NCBI RefSeq assembly: GCF_003594875.1
Contig: NZ_QZEY01000001.1
Location: 1,020,279-1,084,278 of the forward strand
DNA from: Bailinhaonella thermotolerans
Lineage (GTDB): Bacteria > Actinomycetota > Actinomycetes > Streptosporangiales > Streptosporangiaceae
Length of the DNA: 64,000 bases
Direction of reading: 5' to 3'
Shown piece after piece: positions 55,199 through 64,000 of this stretch. Position 1 is the stretch's first letter; the number at the start of each line of letters is the position of its first letter. The notes under the pieces are model-generated. The model was not told the DNA's origin, made no database searches, and saw only the letters and a list, made by a program, of their open reading frames with translations. The position numbers were made by a program, and so were the translations under genes.

Positions 55199-55693
55199 TC
55201 AGGCGAGGGTGATCCGGCCGTCCTGGACGGTGATCCGCTTCTCGGGAAGGGGGTCGGGGGCCGGTCCGCCGGCGACCGACCCGTCGGCGATCTTGTATTT
55301 GCTGCCGTGGCAGGGGCAGTTGATGGTGCCGCCCTCGACGGAGCCGACCGTGCAGCCCCGGTGGGTGCAGACGGCGCTGAACGCCTTGAAGTCCCCGGCC
55401 GCGGGCTGGGTCACCACGACCTTCTCGGCCTGGAAGACCTTGCCGCCGCCGACCGGGATCTCCTCGGCCCTGGCCAGCGCATCGCCGCCGGCGCCCGCGC
55501 CGTCCCCGCCGCCGGTCGCGGGCGGGGACGCCTGGGGCGGCGCGGGGCTGCGCCCGGCCTGGTCGCCCGGCGGCGTGCCGTACCCGGCGCAGGCGGTCAG
55601 GGCCGTCGCGCCCGCCGCCCCGATCCCGAGGACGATCGCCCTGCGGCCCGCCGCCGGGACCTCCTCCGTCCGATCCGCGTCATCCGCCCGCAT
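55199..55693 (-). CDS. Rieske (2Fe-2S) protein, exported, probable lipoprotein
   Basis: A 164-residue protein. The N-terminus has GRRAIVLGIGAAGATALTAC: twin arginines at 17-18 and a lipobox-like LTAC ending at Cys35, so Tat export and lipid anchoring are plausible. A Pro/Gly linker follows. The Rieske domain has both ligand sets: Cys109/His111 with Cys114 (CTHRGC) and Cys126/His129 with Cys128 (CPCHGS). It resembles the small Rieske proteins often annotated in actinobacteria without a known redox partner. It is a paralogue of the next gene. Confidence 0.9.
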   Translation of the reverse strand: MRADDADRTEEVPAAGRRAIVLGIGAAGATALTACAGYGTPPGDQAGRSPAPPQASPPATGGGDGAGAGGDALARAEEIPVGGGKVFQAEKVVVTQPAAGDFKAFSAVCTHRGCTVGSVEGGTINCPCHGSKYKIADGSVAGGPAPDPLPEKRITVQDGRITLA

Positions 55694-55737
55694 GGTGTCT
55701 CCCCTCGGCTCGGGAACCTCTCCCTGCCGGGTACACG

Positions 55738-55777
55738 CGAAACGGCGGCGCCCGGTTCACCGGGAGCCGCCGTTTCG
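55738..55777 (-). terminator. Long hairpin between the two Rieske genes
   Basis: CGAAACGGCGGC (55738-55749) pairs with GCCGCCGTTTCG (55766-55777), continued by CCCGG/CCGGG around a TTCA loop with one mismatch. It should terminate the upstream Rieske gene so that the pair is not one simple operon. Confidence 0.75.
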
Positions 55778-55798
55778 CGGATCGTCAGACGCGGGTCG

Positions 55799-56224
55799 TC
55801 AGACGACCGCGATCCCGTCGCCCTGCAGCTCGACCTTGTACTCCCGCAGCGGTCCCTCGGCGGGACCCTTCTTGGCCGCGCCGGAGTCCACCGCGAACTC
55901 GCTGCCGTGGCACGGGCAGATGATCACGCCGTCGGTGACGCGGCCCACGTTGCAGCCCTTGTGCGGGCAGCGCGCCGAGAAGGCCTTGAAGACGCCCTGG
56001 GTGGGCTGGGTGATGACGACCTTGTACTTGGTGATCACCTTGCCGCCGCCGACGGGGATGTCGCCCTTCTGCGCGATGACCTTGCCCTTGATGGCCGCGG
56101 GCACCTCCCCGCCGCCGCCCGGCTCACCCTGCGAGCAGCCGGTGAGCACGGCCCCGCAGGCCACGCCCGCGACGCCCAGGACGGTCCGGCGGCTGGGCGC
56201 GGGCAGCTCGGAACGACCCGACAT
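55799..56224 (-). CDS. Rieske (2Fe-2S) protein, Tat-type lipoprotein
   Basis: A 141-residue protein: SRRTVLGVAGVACGAVLTGC gives a twin-arginine motif (SRRTVLG, 11-17) and lipobox cysteine (Cys30). The Rieske cluster is CPHKGC (Cys86, His88, Cys91) and CPCHGS (Cys103, Cys105, His106). It shares the sequence IPVGGGKV and the framework VVITQPTQGVFKAFSARCPHKGC with the neighbouring paralogue, pointing to local duplication. Electron partner unknown. Confidence 0.92.
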   Translation of the reverse strand: MSGRSELPAPSRRTVLGVAGVACGAVLTGCSQGEPGGGGEVPAAIKGKVIAQKGDIPVGGGKVITKYKVVITQPTQGVFKAFSARCPHKGCNVGRVTDGVIICPCHGSEFAVDSGAAKKGPAEGPLREYKVELQGDGIAVV

Positions 56225-56464
56225 GACGATCTCCCCCTCGACCGAGACCCCTCGGGTCTCCCCTGACGAAGGCCCGCGCCGGCGGTGACGGCCGGGGCCC
56301 TGTTCACGGCCCCTTGGCGGACCCTTGGCACAAGCCTAGGAACGATATCGCCCGGTCCCGAATCCGGGTCCCCTCCCCCGGCTCCCGCGCCGGTCCGTAC
56401 GGCGCCGCGCCCCGCGGACGCCGTACGGCGGAACGCGCCCCGGAACGCCCCCGGAGCACGGCGG

Positions 56465-56494
56465 CGCGTGGCGGGCGCGTGCGCCCGCCACGCG
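56465..56494 (-). terminator. Terminator hairpin after uvrA
   Basis: CGCGTGGCGGGCGC (56465-56478) and its exact complement (56481-56494) with only two bases between, giving a stem of at least 12 pairs starting 7 bases after the uvrA stop. Confidence 0.75.
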
Positions 56495-56501
56495 ATGAGG
56501 G

Positions 56502-59345
56502 TCAGCCCCGGGCCAGGAGGGGGCGGAGGAAGCGGCCGGTGTGGCTGGCCTCGACCTCGGCGACCTGCTCCGGGGTGCCGGTGGCGACGACGGTGCCGCC
56601 GCCGGAGCCGCCCTCGGGGCCCATGTCGATGATCCAGTCGGCGGTCTTGATCACGTCGAGGTTGTGCTCGATGACGATGACCGAGTTCCCGGCGTCCACG
56701 AGCCGGCCGAGCACGCCCAGCAGCTTGCGGATGTCCTCGAAGTGCAGGCCGGTCGTCGGCTCGTCCAGGACGTAGACCGTGCGCCCGGTGGAACGCTTCT
56801 GCAGCTCGGCGGCCAGCTTGACGCGCTGCGCCTCGCCGCCGGACAGCGTCGGGGCGGGCTGGCCGAGGCGGACGTAGCCCAGGCCGACGTCGTTGAGGGT
56901 CTGGAGGTGGCGGCGGATCGCGGGGATCGCCTCGAAGAACTCCAGCGCCTCCTCGATCGGCATGTCGAGGACCTCGGCGATCGTCTTGCCCTTGTAGTGG
57001 ACCTCCAGCGTCTCGCGGTTGTAGCGGGCGCCGTGGCACACCTCGCACGGGACGTAGACGTCCGGCAGGAAGTTCATCTCGATCTTGATCGTGCCGTCGC
57101 CGGCGCACGCCTCGCAGCGGCCGCCCTTGACGTTGAAGCTGAACCGCCCCGGCTGGTAGCCGCGGATCTTGGCCTCGGTGGTGGCCGCGAACAGCTTGCG
57201 CACGTGGTCGAAGACGCCGGTGTAGGTCGCCGGGTTGGACCGCGGGGTGCGGCCGATCGGCGACTGGTCCACGTGGACGACCTTGTCGACGTTGTCGACG
57301 CCGTTGACCCGCGAGTGGCGGCCGGGGACCGTGCGCGCGCCGTGGAGCTGCTTGGCGAGCGAGGCGTAGAGGATGTCGTTGACCAGCGTGGACTTGCCCG
57401 ACCCCGATACGCCGGTGACCGCCGTGAACACGCCGAGCGGGAACTCGACGTCGGTGCCCTTGAGGTTGTGCTCGCGCGCGCCCTTGACCACGAGCGAGCG
57501 GCCCTTGACGGGCTTGCGCCGCTCGGCCGGGACCGCGATCTTCTTGCGGCCGGACAGGTAGGCGCCGGTCAGCGACGTCTCGGACGCCAGGAGCTCCTCG
57601 ACCGTGCCGGACACGACGACCTGGCCGCCGTGCTCGCCCGCGCCCGGGCCGATGTCCACGACCCAGTCGGCCGCGGCGATGGTGTCCTCGTCGTGCTCGA
57701 CGACGATCAGCGTGTTGCCCAGGTCGCGCAGCCGGATCAGGGTCTCCAGCAGCCGCTGGTTGTCGCGCTGGTGCAGCCCGATGCTGGGCTCGTCCAGGAC
57801 GTACAGCACGCCGACCAGGCCGGAGCCGATCTGGGTGGCCAGCCGGATGCGCTGCGCCTCGCCGCCGGCCAGGGTGCCGGCCGCGCGGTCGAGCGTGAGG
57901 TAGTCCAGGCCGACGTCGAGCAGGAACCCGAGCCGGGCGTTGATCTCCTTGACCACGCGCTCGGCGATCTGCATGTCGCGGTCGGACAGCGACAGCCCGG
58001 CCAGGAACTTGGCGCACTCGCCGATGGACAGCGAGGCCACCTCGGCGATCGACTTGTCCGCGACCGTCACCGCGAGGATGACCGGCTTGAGCCGCGCCCC
58101 CTTGCACGACGGGCACGGGATCTCCCGCATGAAGCCCTCGAACTTCTCCCGGCTGGCGTCGCTCTCGGACTCGGCGTGCCGCCGCTGGACGTAGGAGATC
58201 ACGCCCTCGAAGTTGGTGTAGTAGGACCGCTGCCTGCCGTAGCGGTTCTTGTAGCGGACGTGGACCTGCTCGTCGGCGCCGTGCAGCAGGGCCTTCTGGA
58301 CCTTCTTGGGCAGCCGCTCCCACGGCGTGTCCAGGTCGAAGCCCATCGCGTCGCCGAGCGCCTCGATCAGCCGCAGGAAGTAGTCGCTGACGTGCCCGTT
58401 GGACCACGGCGACAGCGCCCCCTCGCCGAGGGTCTTCTCCGGGTCCGGCACGACGAGGTCGGGGTCGACCTCCATCCGGGTGCCCAGGCCGGTGCAGTCG
58501 GGGCAGGCGCCGTAGGGGCTGTTGAACGAGAACGAGCGCGGCTCCAGCTCCTCGAACGACAGGTCGTCGTAGGGGCAGTAGAGGTGCTCGGAGTAGAACC
58601 GCTCGCGGTGCGGGTCGTCCTCGGGCAGGTCCACGAAGTCGAGCGTGATCGTGCCGCCGGAGAGCTGCAGGGCGGTCTCGACCGAGTCGGTGAGCCGCCG
58701 CCGGGCGCTCTCCTTGACCGCGAGGCGGTCGACGATGACCTCGATGTCGTGCTTCTCGTACTTCTTCAGCGTCGGCGGCTCGTCCAGGCGGATCATCCGG
58801 CCGTCGACGCGGGCGCGGCTGAAGCCCTTGGTCTGCAGCTCGCGGAACAGCTCGACGTATTCGCCCTTGCGGCCGCGGACGACGGGCGCGAGCACCTGGA
58901 AGCGGGTGCCCTCCTCCAGCTCCATCACCCGGTCCACGATCTGCTGGGGCTGCTGGCGCGCGATGGGCCGCCCGCACTCGGGACAGTGCGGCTTGCCGAC
59001 GCGCGCCCACAGCAGGCGCAGGTAGTCGTAGACCTCGGTGATCGTGCCCACCGTGGAGCGCGGGTTGCGCGAGGTGGACTTCTGGTCGATCGAGACCGCC
59101 GGGGAAAGGCCCTCGATGAAGTCCACGTCGGGCTTGTCCATCTGCCCGAGGAACTGGCGGGCGTACGCCGACAGGGACTCGACGTAGCGCCGCTGCCCCT
59201 CGGCGAAGATCGTGTCGAACGCCAGGCTGGACTTGCCGGAGCCGGACAGTCCGGTGAAGACGACTAGAGCGTCTCGCGGCAGGTCGAGCGAGACGTCCTT
59301 GAGGTTATGTTCGCGCGCTCCGCGAACGATGAGGCGGTCGGCCAC
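56502..59345 (-). CDS. uvrA: Excinuclease ABC subunit A
   Basis: A 947-residue DNA damage sensor of nucleotide excision repair. It has two ABC modules: Walker [15 protein letters not shown] near residue 32 and [15 protein letters not shown] in the second half, each with a signature ([13 protein letters not shown] and [13 protein letters not shown]) and Walker B ([11 protein letters not shown] and [11 protein letters not shown]). Zinc modules are CPYDD...[12 protein letters not shown] and [27 protein letters not shown]. The start is a GTG with GAGAG upstream. No SOS box was convincingly found. It is monocistronic here. Confidence 0.97.
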   Translation of the reverse strand: MADRLIVRGAREHNLKDVSLDLPRDALVVFTGLSGSGKSSLAFDTIFAEGQRRYVESLSAYARQFLGQMDKPDVDFIEGLSPAVSIDQKSTSRNPRSTVGTITEVYDYLRLLWARVGKPHCPECGRPIARQQPQQIVDRVMELEEGTRFQVLAPVVRGRKGEYVELFRELQTKGFSRARVDGRMIRLDEPPTLKKYEKHDIEVIVDRLAVKESARRRLTDSVETALQLSGGTITLDFVDLPEDDPHRERFYSEHLYCPYDDLSFEELEPRSFSFNSPYGACPDCTGLGTRMEVDPDLVVPDPEKTLGEGALSPWSNGHVSDYFLRLIEALGDAMGFDLDTPWERLPKKVQKALLHGADEQVHVRYKNRYGRQRSYYTNFEGVISYVQRRHAESESDASREKFEGFMREIPCPSCKGARLKPVILAVTVADKSIAEVASLSIGECAKFLAGLSLSDRDMQIAERVVKEINARLGFLLDVGLDYLTLDRAAGTLAGGEAQRIRLATQIGSGLVGVLYVLDEPSIGLHQRDNQRLLETLIRLRDLGNTLIVVEHDEDTIAAADWVVDIGPGAGEHGGQVVVSGTVEELLASETSLTGAYLSGRKKIAVPAERRKPVKGRSLVVKGAREHNLKGTDVEFPLGVFTAVTGVSGSGKSTLVNDILYASLAKQLHGARTVPGRHSRVNGVDNVDKVVHVDQSPIGRTPRSNPATYTGVFDHVRKLFAATTEAKIRGYQPGRFSFNVKGGRCEACAGDGTIKIEMNFLPDVYVPCEVCHGARYNRETLEVHYKGKTIAEVLDMPIEEALEFFEAIPAIRRHLQTLNDVGLGYVRLGQPAPTLSGGEAQRVKLAAELQKRSTGRTVYVLDEPTTGLHFEDIRKLLGVLGRLVDAGNSVIVIEHNLDVIKTADWIIDMGPEGGSGGGTVVATGTPEQVAEVEASHTGRFLRPLLARG

Positions 59346-59545
59346 AGTCGGGTCTCTCGTCAGTCGGGTGGGCAGAGATATGTCGTCGCGATGGTAACGA
59401 CGGCCACCGACAGTTTCTTCCGTGTTCGATTTTCGCCCGGGTCACCCTCGCCCTGGCCGGCGGGCGGGCGGCGCCCGGAAAGCCCGTGCCCGCCGGGGAT
59501 CGCGAGGTCCGCGGCGGCTCCCGCCGTACGAACCCCTCGTCCCCC

Positions 59546-60829
59546 TCAATACTGCCGTACGGCGTCCCGCCCGGGTCCGCGGTCGCGCCCGGCGAGGTGG
59601 TGGCGGTGCACCGCGGAGAGGAAACGCTCCACCGCTTCCAAGGTCCGTGCCACCCGGTAGGACGGGAGCAGGTCGAACGCGTGCTGCGCGCCGGGGAGCC
59701 GGGCGAGCACGACCGGGCGGGGCGAGACCGCGCGCAGCCGTTCGACGAACCGGTCGGCCTCCTCGACCGGGGTGAGCGTGTCCACGTCCCCGTTGATCAC
59801 GAAGAACGGCGGCGCGTCCGGGCCGATCCAGTGCACCGGCGAGCCCTTCTCGTACGCCTCGCGGTCGTCGGCGAGGCGGCGCTTGACGACCAGGCGCTCC
59901 AGCAGCCGGCGCGAGGCGGGCATCCGGGTCATGTCGCCGAGCCAGTCGTACACGCCGTAGAAGGGGACGGCGGCGTGGATCGTGGTGTCCACGTCCTCGA
60001 AGCCGGGCTGGTACTCGGGCCGGTTGGGGGTGAGCGCGAGCATCGAGGCCAGGTGGCCCCCGGCGGACCCGCCGGTCACGCACAGGAAGCCGGGGTCGGC
60101 GCCGTACTCCGCGGCGTGCTCGCGGTACCACGCGACGGCGCGCTTGAGGTCGATGAGGTGCTCGGGCCAGGTGACCTTGGGCGACAGGCCGTAGTCGGCG
60201 TTGAGCACGACCCAGCCGTTGGCGGCCAGGTGGTTGCACAGGGGGATGCCCTGCTCCCGGCGGCTGCCCATGACCCAGGCGCCGCCGTGGATCTGCAGGA
60301 TGCCCGGGCGCGGGGCGGGCGCGGGCCCGGCGGGCCGGTAGACGTCCAGCTTGAGCCGCCACCGCCCCGGGGGCTCGTGGTAGACGATCCCGCCCGTGCG
60401 GGTCACGCCGCGCCGCCGGAACATCAGGAACGGCAGCAGCACGTGCGAGAGCGGGAACGGCGCGGGAGCGGGCCGCGGGTCGAGCTGCTCGCCGGGCGCC
60501 TGCTCGGGGTCGAGGCGCACGTCCGCCCCCGCGGCCTCCAGCACGCCCCGGCAGCGCAGCGAGCGCCGGATCAGCTCGATCCAGCCGATCCAGCTCACCG
60601 CCATGATCACCAGACCGGCCCAGCCGGCGGCGCCGGCGAGCGCGCCCGCCGCCACGCACCAGGCGGTCAGGGCCGCGGCGAGGACCAGGAACAGCGGCGC
60701 GAACTCCAGCGCGAGCATGGAGGCCGCCCAGCTCGCCATGAGGACGGTCCACTGCCGGCGGGCGTGGAGGGCGTTGGCCACCGCGAGCAGGGAGAGGACA
60801 CCGAGCACGAGCAGCGTGATCGAGGCCAT
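59546..60829 (-). CDS. Alpha/beta-hydrolase, esterase/lipase (HSL-type) with N-terminal membrane region
   Basis: A 427-residue protein. Three to four hydrophobic segments in the first 100 residues (MASITLLVLGVLSLLAVANAL, then MLALEFAPLFLVLAAALTAWCVAAGALAGAAG) precede a hormone-sensitive-lipase-type hydrolase: oxyanion motif HGGAW in ILQIHGGAWVMGS, nucleophile GGSAGG, INGDVDTLTPVEEAD (Asp) and GAQHAFDLLPS (His). This resembles mycobacterial LipN/LipW-like membrane-associated esterases. ATG 60829 is chosen; GGAG lies four bases upstream. Substrate unknown. Confidence 0.87.
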   Translation of the reverse strand: MASITLLVLGVLSLLAVANALHARRQWTVLMASWAASMLALEFAPLFLVLAAALTAWCVAAGALAGAAGWAGLVIMAVSWIGWIELIRRSLRCRGVLEAAGADVRLDPEQAPGEQLDPRPAPAPFPLSHVLLPFLMFRRRGVTRTGGIVYHEPPGRWRLKLDVYRPAGPAPAPRPGILQIHGGAWVMGSRREQGIPLCNHLAANGWVVLNADYGLSPKVTWPEHLIDLKRAVAWYREHAAEYGADPGFLCVTGGSAGGHLASMLALTPNRPEYQPGFEDVDTTIHAAVPFYGVYDWLGDMTRMPASRRLLERLVVKRRLADDREAYEKGSPVHWIGPDAPPFFVINGDVDTLTPVEEADRFVERLRAVSPRPVVLARLPGAQHAFDLLPSYRVARTLEAVERFLSAVHRHHLAGRDRGPGRDAVRQY

Positions 60830-61001
60830 GGCGCTCCAGCCCTTGCGTAAGCAATCACTTTGCCCTTCAGGGTGGACCAAGAGGGCGAACGAGGCAAGGT
60901 GACCCCCGTCACTGCCCCGCTCCGGGGGCTTTGCGAGAGGATGTGGCCACGGCACCAGTGGCCACACCACGCCACGGCACCAACGGGCAAGGAGCGCACT
61001 C

Positions 61002-61829
61002 GTGGGCAAGTCCTCCACCACGGTCATCGACACCGTCAGCGCGGAGATCGCGGCCTCCACCAACCGGCTGCTGGCCACGGCGGCGGGACTCAGCGACGCC
61101 GACGTGGCCAAGCCGTCGCGCCTGCCCGGCTGGACACGCGGCCACGTCCTCACCCACCTCGCGCGCAACGCCGACGGCCAGATCAACCTGCTCACCTGGG
61201 CGCGCACCGGCGTCGAGACGCCGCAGTACCCCAGCGCCGAGGCCCGCGCCGCGGGGATCGAGGCGGGGGCGGGCCGCCCGCTGGCCCTCCAGATCGCCGA
61301 CCTGGAGGACTCCGCCGCCCGCCTCGCCGAGGCGGTGCGGGTCATGCCGCGCGAGGCCTGGTCGGCCACCGTGAGCGGCCGCCGCCCCCCGCGCCACCCG
61401 GCGTGGTACTGCCTGGTCCGGCGGCTGCGCGAGCTGGAGGTGCACCACGTGGACCTGGACGCCGGCTACGACTGCGCCGACTGGGCGGACACCTTCGTGC
61501 ACCGCGAGCTCACCGACACCGCGCTGATCCTGGCCGACCTGGGGGACTCGCCGCTGGGCGGCATCGACGCCGACGACACCGGCCGCTCCTGGCGGGGCCT
61601 GGGCGACGGGCCGGTGATCAGCGGGACCGAACGCGACCTGCTGGGCTGGCTCACCGGCCGGGGCGGGGGCGAGGGGCTGCGCTCGCGGCCGCGCGGCCCG
61701 CTGCCCACCCCTCCCCCGTGGCCGCCCCTGCCCGCCCCGTCCGCGATGCCCGCGGCGCCCCCGGCGAGCTGGCCGATCAGCGTCGCGGGGCTGGACGGCC
61801 CCGCGCCCGACCGAGGAGAGGACCGATGA
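61002..61829 (+). CDS. Mycothiol-dependent maleylpyruvate isomerase-family enzyme (DinB-like)
   Basis: A 275-residue protein with the mycothiol-dependent maleylpyruvate isomerase N-terminal fold: SAEIAASTNRLLATAAGLSDADV, LPGWTRGHVLTHLARNADG (metal His52) and RLRELEVHHVDLDAGY (Glu144, His148). Many members are of unknown substrate; this one ends in a Pro-rich tail. The GTG start has AAGGAG seven bases upstream. Its stop overlaps the next ATG, coupling it to a metallo-beta-lactamase-fold hydrolase, an arrangement common in actinobacteria. True isomerase activity is not proven. Confidence 0.88.
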   Translation: MGKSSTTVIDTVSAEIAASTNRLLATAAGLSDADVAKPSRLPGWTRGHVLTHLARNADGQINLLTWARTGVETPQYPSAEARAAGIEAGAGRPLALQIADLEDSAARLAEAVRVMPREAWSATVSGRRPPRHPAWYCLVRRLRELEVHHVDLDAGYDCADWADTFVHRELTDTALILADLGDSPLGGIDADDTGRSWRGLGDGPVISGTERDLLGWLTGRGGGEGLRSRPRGPLPTPPPWPPLPAPSAMPAAPPASWPISVAGLDGPAPDRGEDR

Positions 61830-62467
61830 CCTACACCGGCGACGTGACCGTGGGCGGCCCCGCCGACGTGCGCGAGCTGCCCGGCCTGACGATCACGAAG
61901 GTGGCCGTCGGGCCGTACGACAACAACGCCTACTTCCTGCGCTGCGCCCGCACCGGGCAGGTGCTGCTGATCGACGCCGCCAACGAGGCGGCCCGGCTGC
62001 TGGACCTGCTCGGCGACGCCCCGCTCGCGCGGATCGTGACGACCCACAGGCACGGCGACCACTGGCAGGCCCTGGCCGAGGTGGTCCGGGCCACCGGCGC
62101 GCCCGTCGCGGCCCACCCGCTCGACGCGCCCGAGCTGCCCGTCCCGGTCGCCGAGCCGCTGGAGCACGGCGACACGGTCACCGTGGGCGACGTGGAGCTG
62201 GAGGTCATCCACCTGCGCGGCCACACCCCCGGCTCGATCGCGCTGCGGCACGGCGCGCACCTGTTCACCGGCGACAGCCTCTTCCCCGGCGGCGTCGGCA
62301 ACACCTGGGGCGACGCCGAGCTCTTCAAGAGCCTGATGACCGACGTGGTCGAGCGGGTCTTCGAGCCCCTTCCCGACGAGACCTGGGTCTACCCCGGCCA
62401 CGGCAAGGACACCACGCTGGGCGCCGAGCGTCCCGCCCTGCCCTCCTGGTGGGAACGCGGCTGGTGA
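61826..62467 (+). CDS. Metallo-beta-lactamase-fold hydrolase (glyoxalase II-like)
   Basis: A 213-residue MBL-fold protein. The metal motif THRHGDHW (HxHxDH) follows VLLIDAANEAARLLDLLG; further ligands are His in LRGHTPGSI, Asp in FTGDSLFPGGVG and His in VYPGHGKDTT. The overall pattern (DNNAYFL..., TPGS, GDSLF) is that of glyoxalase II-like thioester hydrolases. The ATG overlaps the preceding stop (ATGA). With its mycothiol-enzyme neighbour it may hydrolyse a mycothiol thioester, which is inference. Confidence 0.9.
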   Translation: MTYTGDVTVGGPADVRELPGLTITKVAVGPYDNNAYFLRCARTGQVLLIDAANEAARLLDLLGDAPLARIVTTHRHGDHWQALAEVVRATGAPVAAHPLDAPELPVPVAEPLEHGDTVTVGDVELEVIHLRGHTPGSIALRHGAHLFTGDSLFPGGVGNTWGDAELFKSLMTDVVERVFEPLPDETWVYPGHGKDTTLGAERPALPSWWERGW

Positions 62468-62480
62468 GCCCCCGCTCATG

Positions 62481-62520
62481 CCGTACGGCACGGCCGGGAG
62501 CGCTCGGCCGTGCCGTACGG
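62481..62520. terminator. Bidirectional terminator between the MBL-fold gene and chitinase
   Basis: Perfect 16-base arms (CCGTACGGCACGGCCG at 62481-62496 and complement at 62505-62520) with an 8-base loop, between convergent genes. Each end carries the CCGTACGG palindrome. Confidence 0.85.
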
Positions 62521-62605
62521 GGTCCGGGGCGGCGTGAGGGGCGGGCGGGCCCGGATCCAGCGGGCGAGGATGGGCGGCGGCCCCGCCCCGCCCCTCACGT
62601 GGGGG

Positions 62606-64000
62606 TCACCGCAGGCCGTTGTGCATGGCCGTGGTGAGGCTGCCGTCGTCTCCGGACATCTCCCAGACCATCGCGCCCAGCAGGCGGTTGGCCTTGATGT
62701 AGTCGGTCTTCTTTCCGATGGACCAGGGGTCGTCGAAGCTCCACCACTGGCCGTTGTTCCCGGTGTAGCAGTAGGTGGCCACGGACTGCTCGTCGTGGTG
62801 CACCGTGCAGCCGGGCACGCGGCTCGCGATGTTCTTGTAGCCGCGGGTGCCCGCCTCCTCGGGGAAGTCGCCGGGGGCGGCCCCCTTGGCGTCCTGCCAC
62901 TCGCCGCGCTTGCCGCCGTCGGTGACCTGCTGCCAGCCCCGGCCGTAGTAGGCCAGGCCGATGGTCAGCTTGCGCGGGTCCACGCCCCGGTCCAGGTAGT
63001 GCCGCACGGCCTTGTCCACGCTGAAGTCCGGGTTGTACGGGCTGTCGGCGTCCAGGTGCAGGTTGCCCTGGTGGCCGGTGCGGTTGGGCTCCCAGCTGTT
63101 GTCGCTGCCGGCGCCGTGGAAGTCGTAGCCCTGCACGTTGGCGAAGTCGAGGTAGTTGAAGATCTTCGACAGGTCCCACCCGGCGTCGATCTTGACGGGG
63201 TCGGCCGGGGTGAACGCGGTGAGCAGGTACTTCTTGCCGGTGGTGGCCGACAGCGCGTCGAGCTGGGTGCGGAACTCCTGGAGCAGCAGGGTCAGGTTGT
63301 TCTTGTCCTGCGGGCTGACGTGGTTGCCCGGGTGCCCCTCGGCGCCCGGCCACTCCCAGTCGATGTCGATGCCGTCGAACACGCCCGCCGCCGCGCCGGG
63401 ACCGCCCCGTCCGCCGGTCGCGGGCAGGTCGCCCTTGATGTACATGTCGATGCAGGACTTGACGAACGCCTGCCGCTTGGCGGGCGTCGAGGCGGCGTCG
63501 GAGAAGTACTTGGAGTACGTCCAGCCGCCGAGCGAGATCAGCGTCTTCAGGTGCGGGTGCTTGGCCTTGAGCTTCTTGAGCTGGTTGTAGTTGCCGGCGA
63601 GCTTCTGGTCCCAGGTGTCGGCGACGCCGTCCACCGACTCGGCGGCCGAGAAGCCCTTCTCGTAGTCGGCCCAGGCGTCGCCCGCGCCGTCACCCTGGTT
63701 CGGGTCCTGCGGGTTGGGGGTGGTGGCCTTGTTGACCCCGTTCATGCAGGTGTGCTGGGTCGGGTGGATGTTGGAGAACGCGTAGTTGATGTGGGTCAGC
63801 TTCGCGGCCGCCCCGCTGGTGTCCAGGTGCTTGACCAGGTACCCGCGCCCGTAGATGCCCCACTGCACGAAGTACCCCACCTTGGCGTACCCGCCGGGGT
63901 CGCCTCCGCCTGGCTGGGTGGTGGCGGTGACGGGGGCGCTGCGGGCGGACTCGTTGTCGCGGGCGTCGCGCGCGGTCACGGTGTAGGTGTGCGACGTGCT
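62606..64000 (-). CDS. Glycoside hydrolase family 18 chitinase (5' end beyond right edge)
   Basis: The last 465 codons of a secreted chitinase. At the right edge is the end of a fibronectin III-like module (TSHTYTVTARDARDNESARSAPVTATT), then the GH18 barrel: KVGYFVQWGIYGRGY, LISLGGWTYSKYF, the catalytic DxxDxDxE as FDGIDIDWEWP, the NVQGYDFHG strand and the closing AMVWEMSGDDGSL. The catalytic Glu is intact. The upstream signal peptide and possible carbohydrate-binding modules are outside the window. It likely degrades chitin for carbon and nitrogen. Confidence 0.95.
   Translation of the reverse strand, partial: STSHTYTVTARDARDNESARSAPVTATTQPGGGDPGGYAKVGYFVQWGIYGRGYLVKHLDTSGAAAKLTHINYAFSNIHPTQHTCMNGVNKATTPNPQDPNQGDGAGDAWADYEKGFSAAESVDGVADTWDQKLAGNYNQLKKLKAKHPHLKTLISLGGWTYSKYFSDAASTPAKRQAFVKSCIDMYIKGDLPATGGRGGPGAAAGVFDGIDIDWEWPGAEGHPGNHVSPQDKNNLTLLLQEFRTQLDALSATTGKKYLLTAFTPADPVKIDAGWDLSKIFNYLDFANVQGYDFHGAGSDNSWEPNRTGHQGNLHLDADSPYNPDFSVDKAVRHYLDRGVDPRKLTIGLAYYGRGWQQVTDGGKRGEWQDAKGAAPGDFPEEAGTRGYKNIASRVPGCTVHHDEQSVATYCYTGNNGQWWSFDDPWSIGKKTDYIKANRLLGAMVWEMSGDDGSLTTAMHNGLR

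Noticed and set aside
59400..59450. SOS (LexA) box upstream of uvrA
   Set aside because: A half-site (GTTCGA) is visible, but no second half at the required spacing.

Overview
The window is high-GC actinobacterial chromosome. It carries lineage markers (RbpA, WhiA, OpcA, a mycothiol-dependent DinB-like enzyme, MocR and PrsW proteins), many GTG and TTG starts, and 4-base ATGA/GTGA gene overlaps. Two blocks follow the classical actinobacterial order: ctaB / tkt-tal-pgi-zwf-opcA-pgl on the plus strand side (13.3-23.2 kb), and uvrC-rapZ-yvcK-whiA ... gap-pgk-tpiA-secG-rbpA on the minus strand (53.6-40.2 kb). They face each other as in mycobacteria. The content fits Streptosporangiales or a relative, but the species cannot be named from this window.

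Region by region. 1-9.8 kb (minus): a long trans-4-hydroxy-L-proline catabolic operon. It encodes a three-subunit FAD/Fe-S D-hydroxyproline dehydrogenase, a DapA-like pyrroline-hydroxycarboxylate deaminase, a hydroxyproline 2-epimerase and a complete LivKHMGF-type ABC importer, and it runs into a second proline-racemase-family gene cut by the left edge. 10-14.3 kb: heme A synthase, a SanA/DUF218 protein, a PrsW-type membrane protease and heme O synthase. 14.6-23.2 kb: pentose phosphate cluster. 23.2-40.1 kb: accessory DNA lying between the two conserved blocks. It holds a nucleotidyltransferase, an uncharacterised coiled-coil protein, an approximately 0.75 kb degenerate repeat array, a divergent Clp-related locus (ClpP-like protein without its catalytic triad, XRE regulator, GNAT, orphan Clp_N protein), an ACT-GNAT acetyltransferase divergent from an amino-acid oxidase and a YtcJ-like amidohydrolase, the remnant of an X-Pro dipeptidyl-peptidase, LysR, threonine catabolism (tdh-kbl), and an IlvE-like aminotransferase divergent from a MocR regulator. 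40.2-44 kb: rbpA, secG and the triose-phosphate glycolytic operon. 44.1-48.4 kb: a second small insertion (LysE exporter, DHA2 drug exporter, secreted tripeptidyl aminopeptidase-like hydrolase) between gap and whiA. 48.5-59.3 kb: whiA-yvcK-rapZ-uvrC with an upstream polytopic membrane gene, two exported Rieske proteins and uvrA. 59.5-64 kb: esterase, mycothiol-dependent enzyme plus metallo-beta-lactamase-fold hydrolase, and a GH18 chitinase running off the right edge.

The central-carbon genes are ordinary. The most unusual part is 24-29 kb: a pseudo-ClpP and a Clp_N-only protein flank a divergent XRE/GNAT promoter that carries an inverted repeat, next to a tandem array of hairpin-bearing repeats. 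The pairing suggests an accessory module acting on the ClpCP protease; this is inference from sequence only. No tRNA, rRNA, CRISPR array or transposase was recognised.
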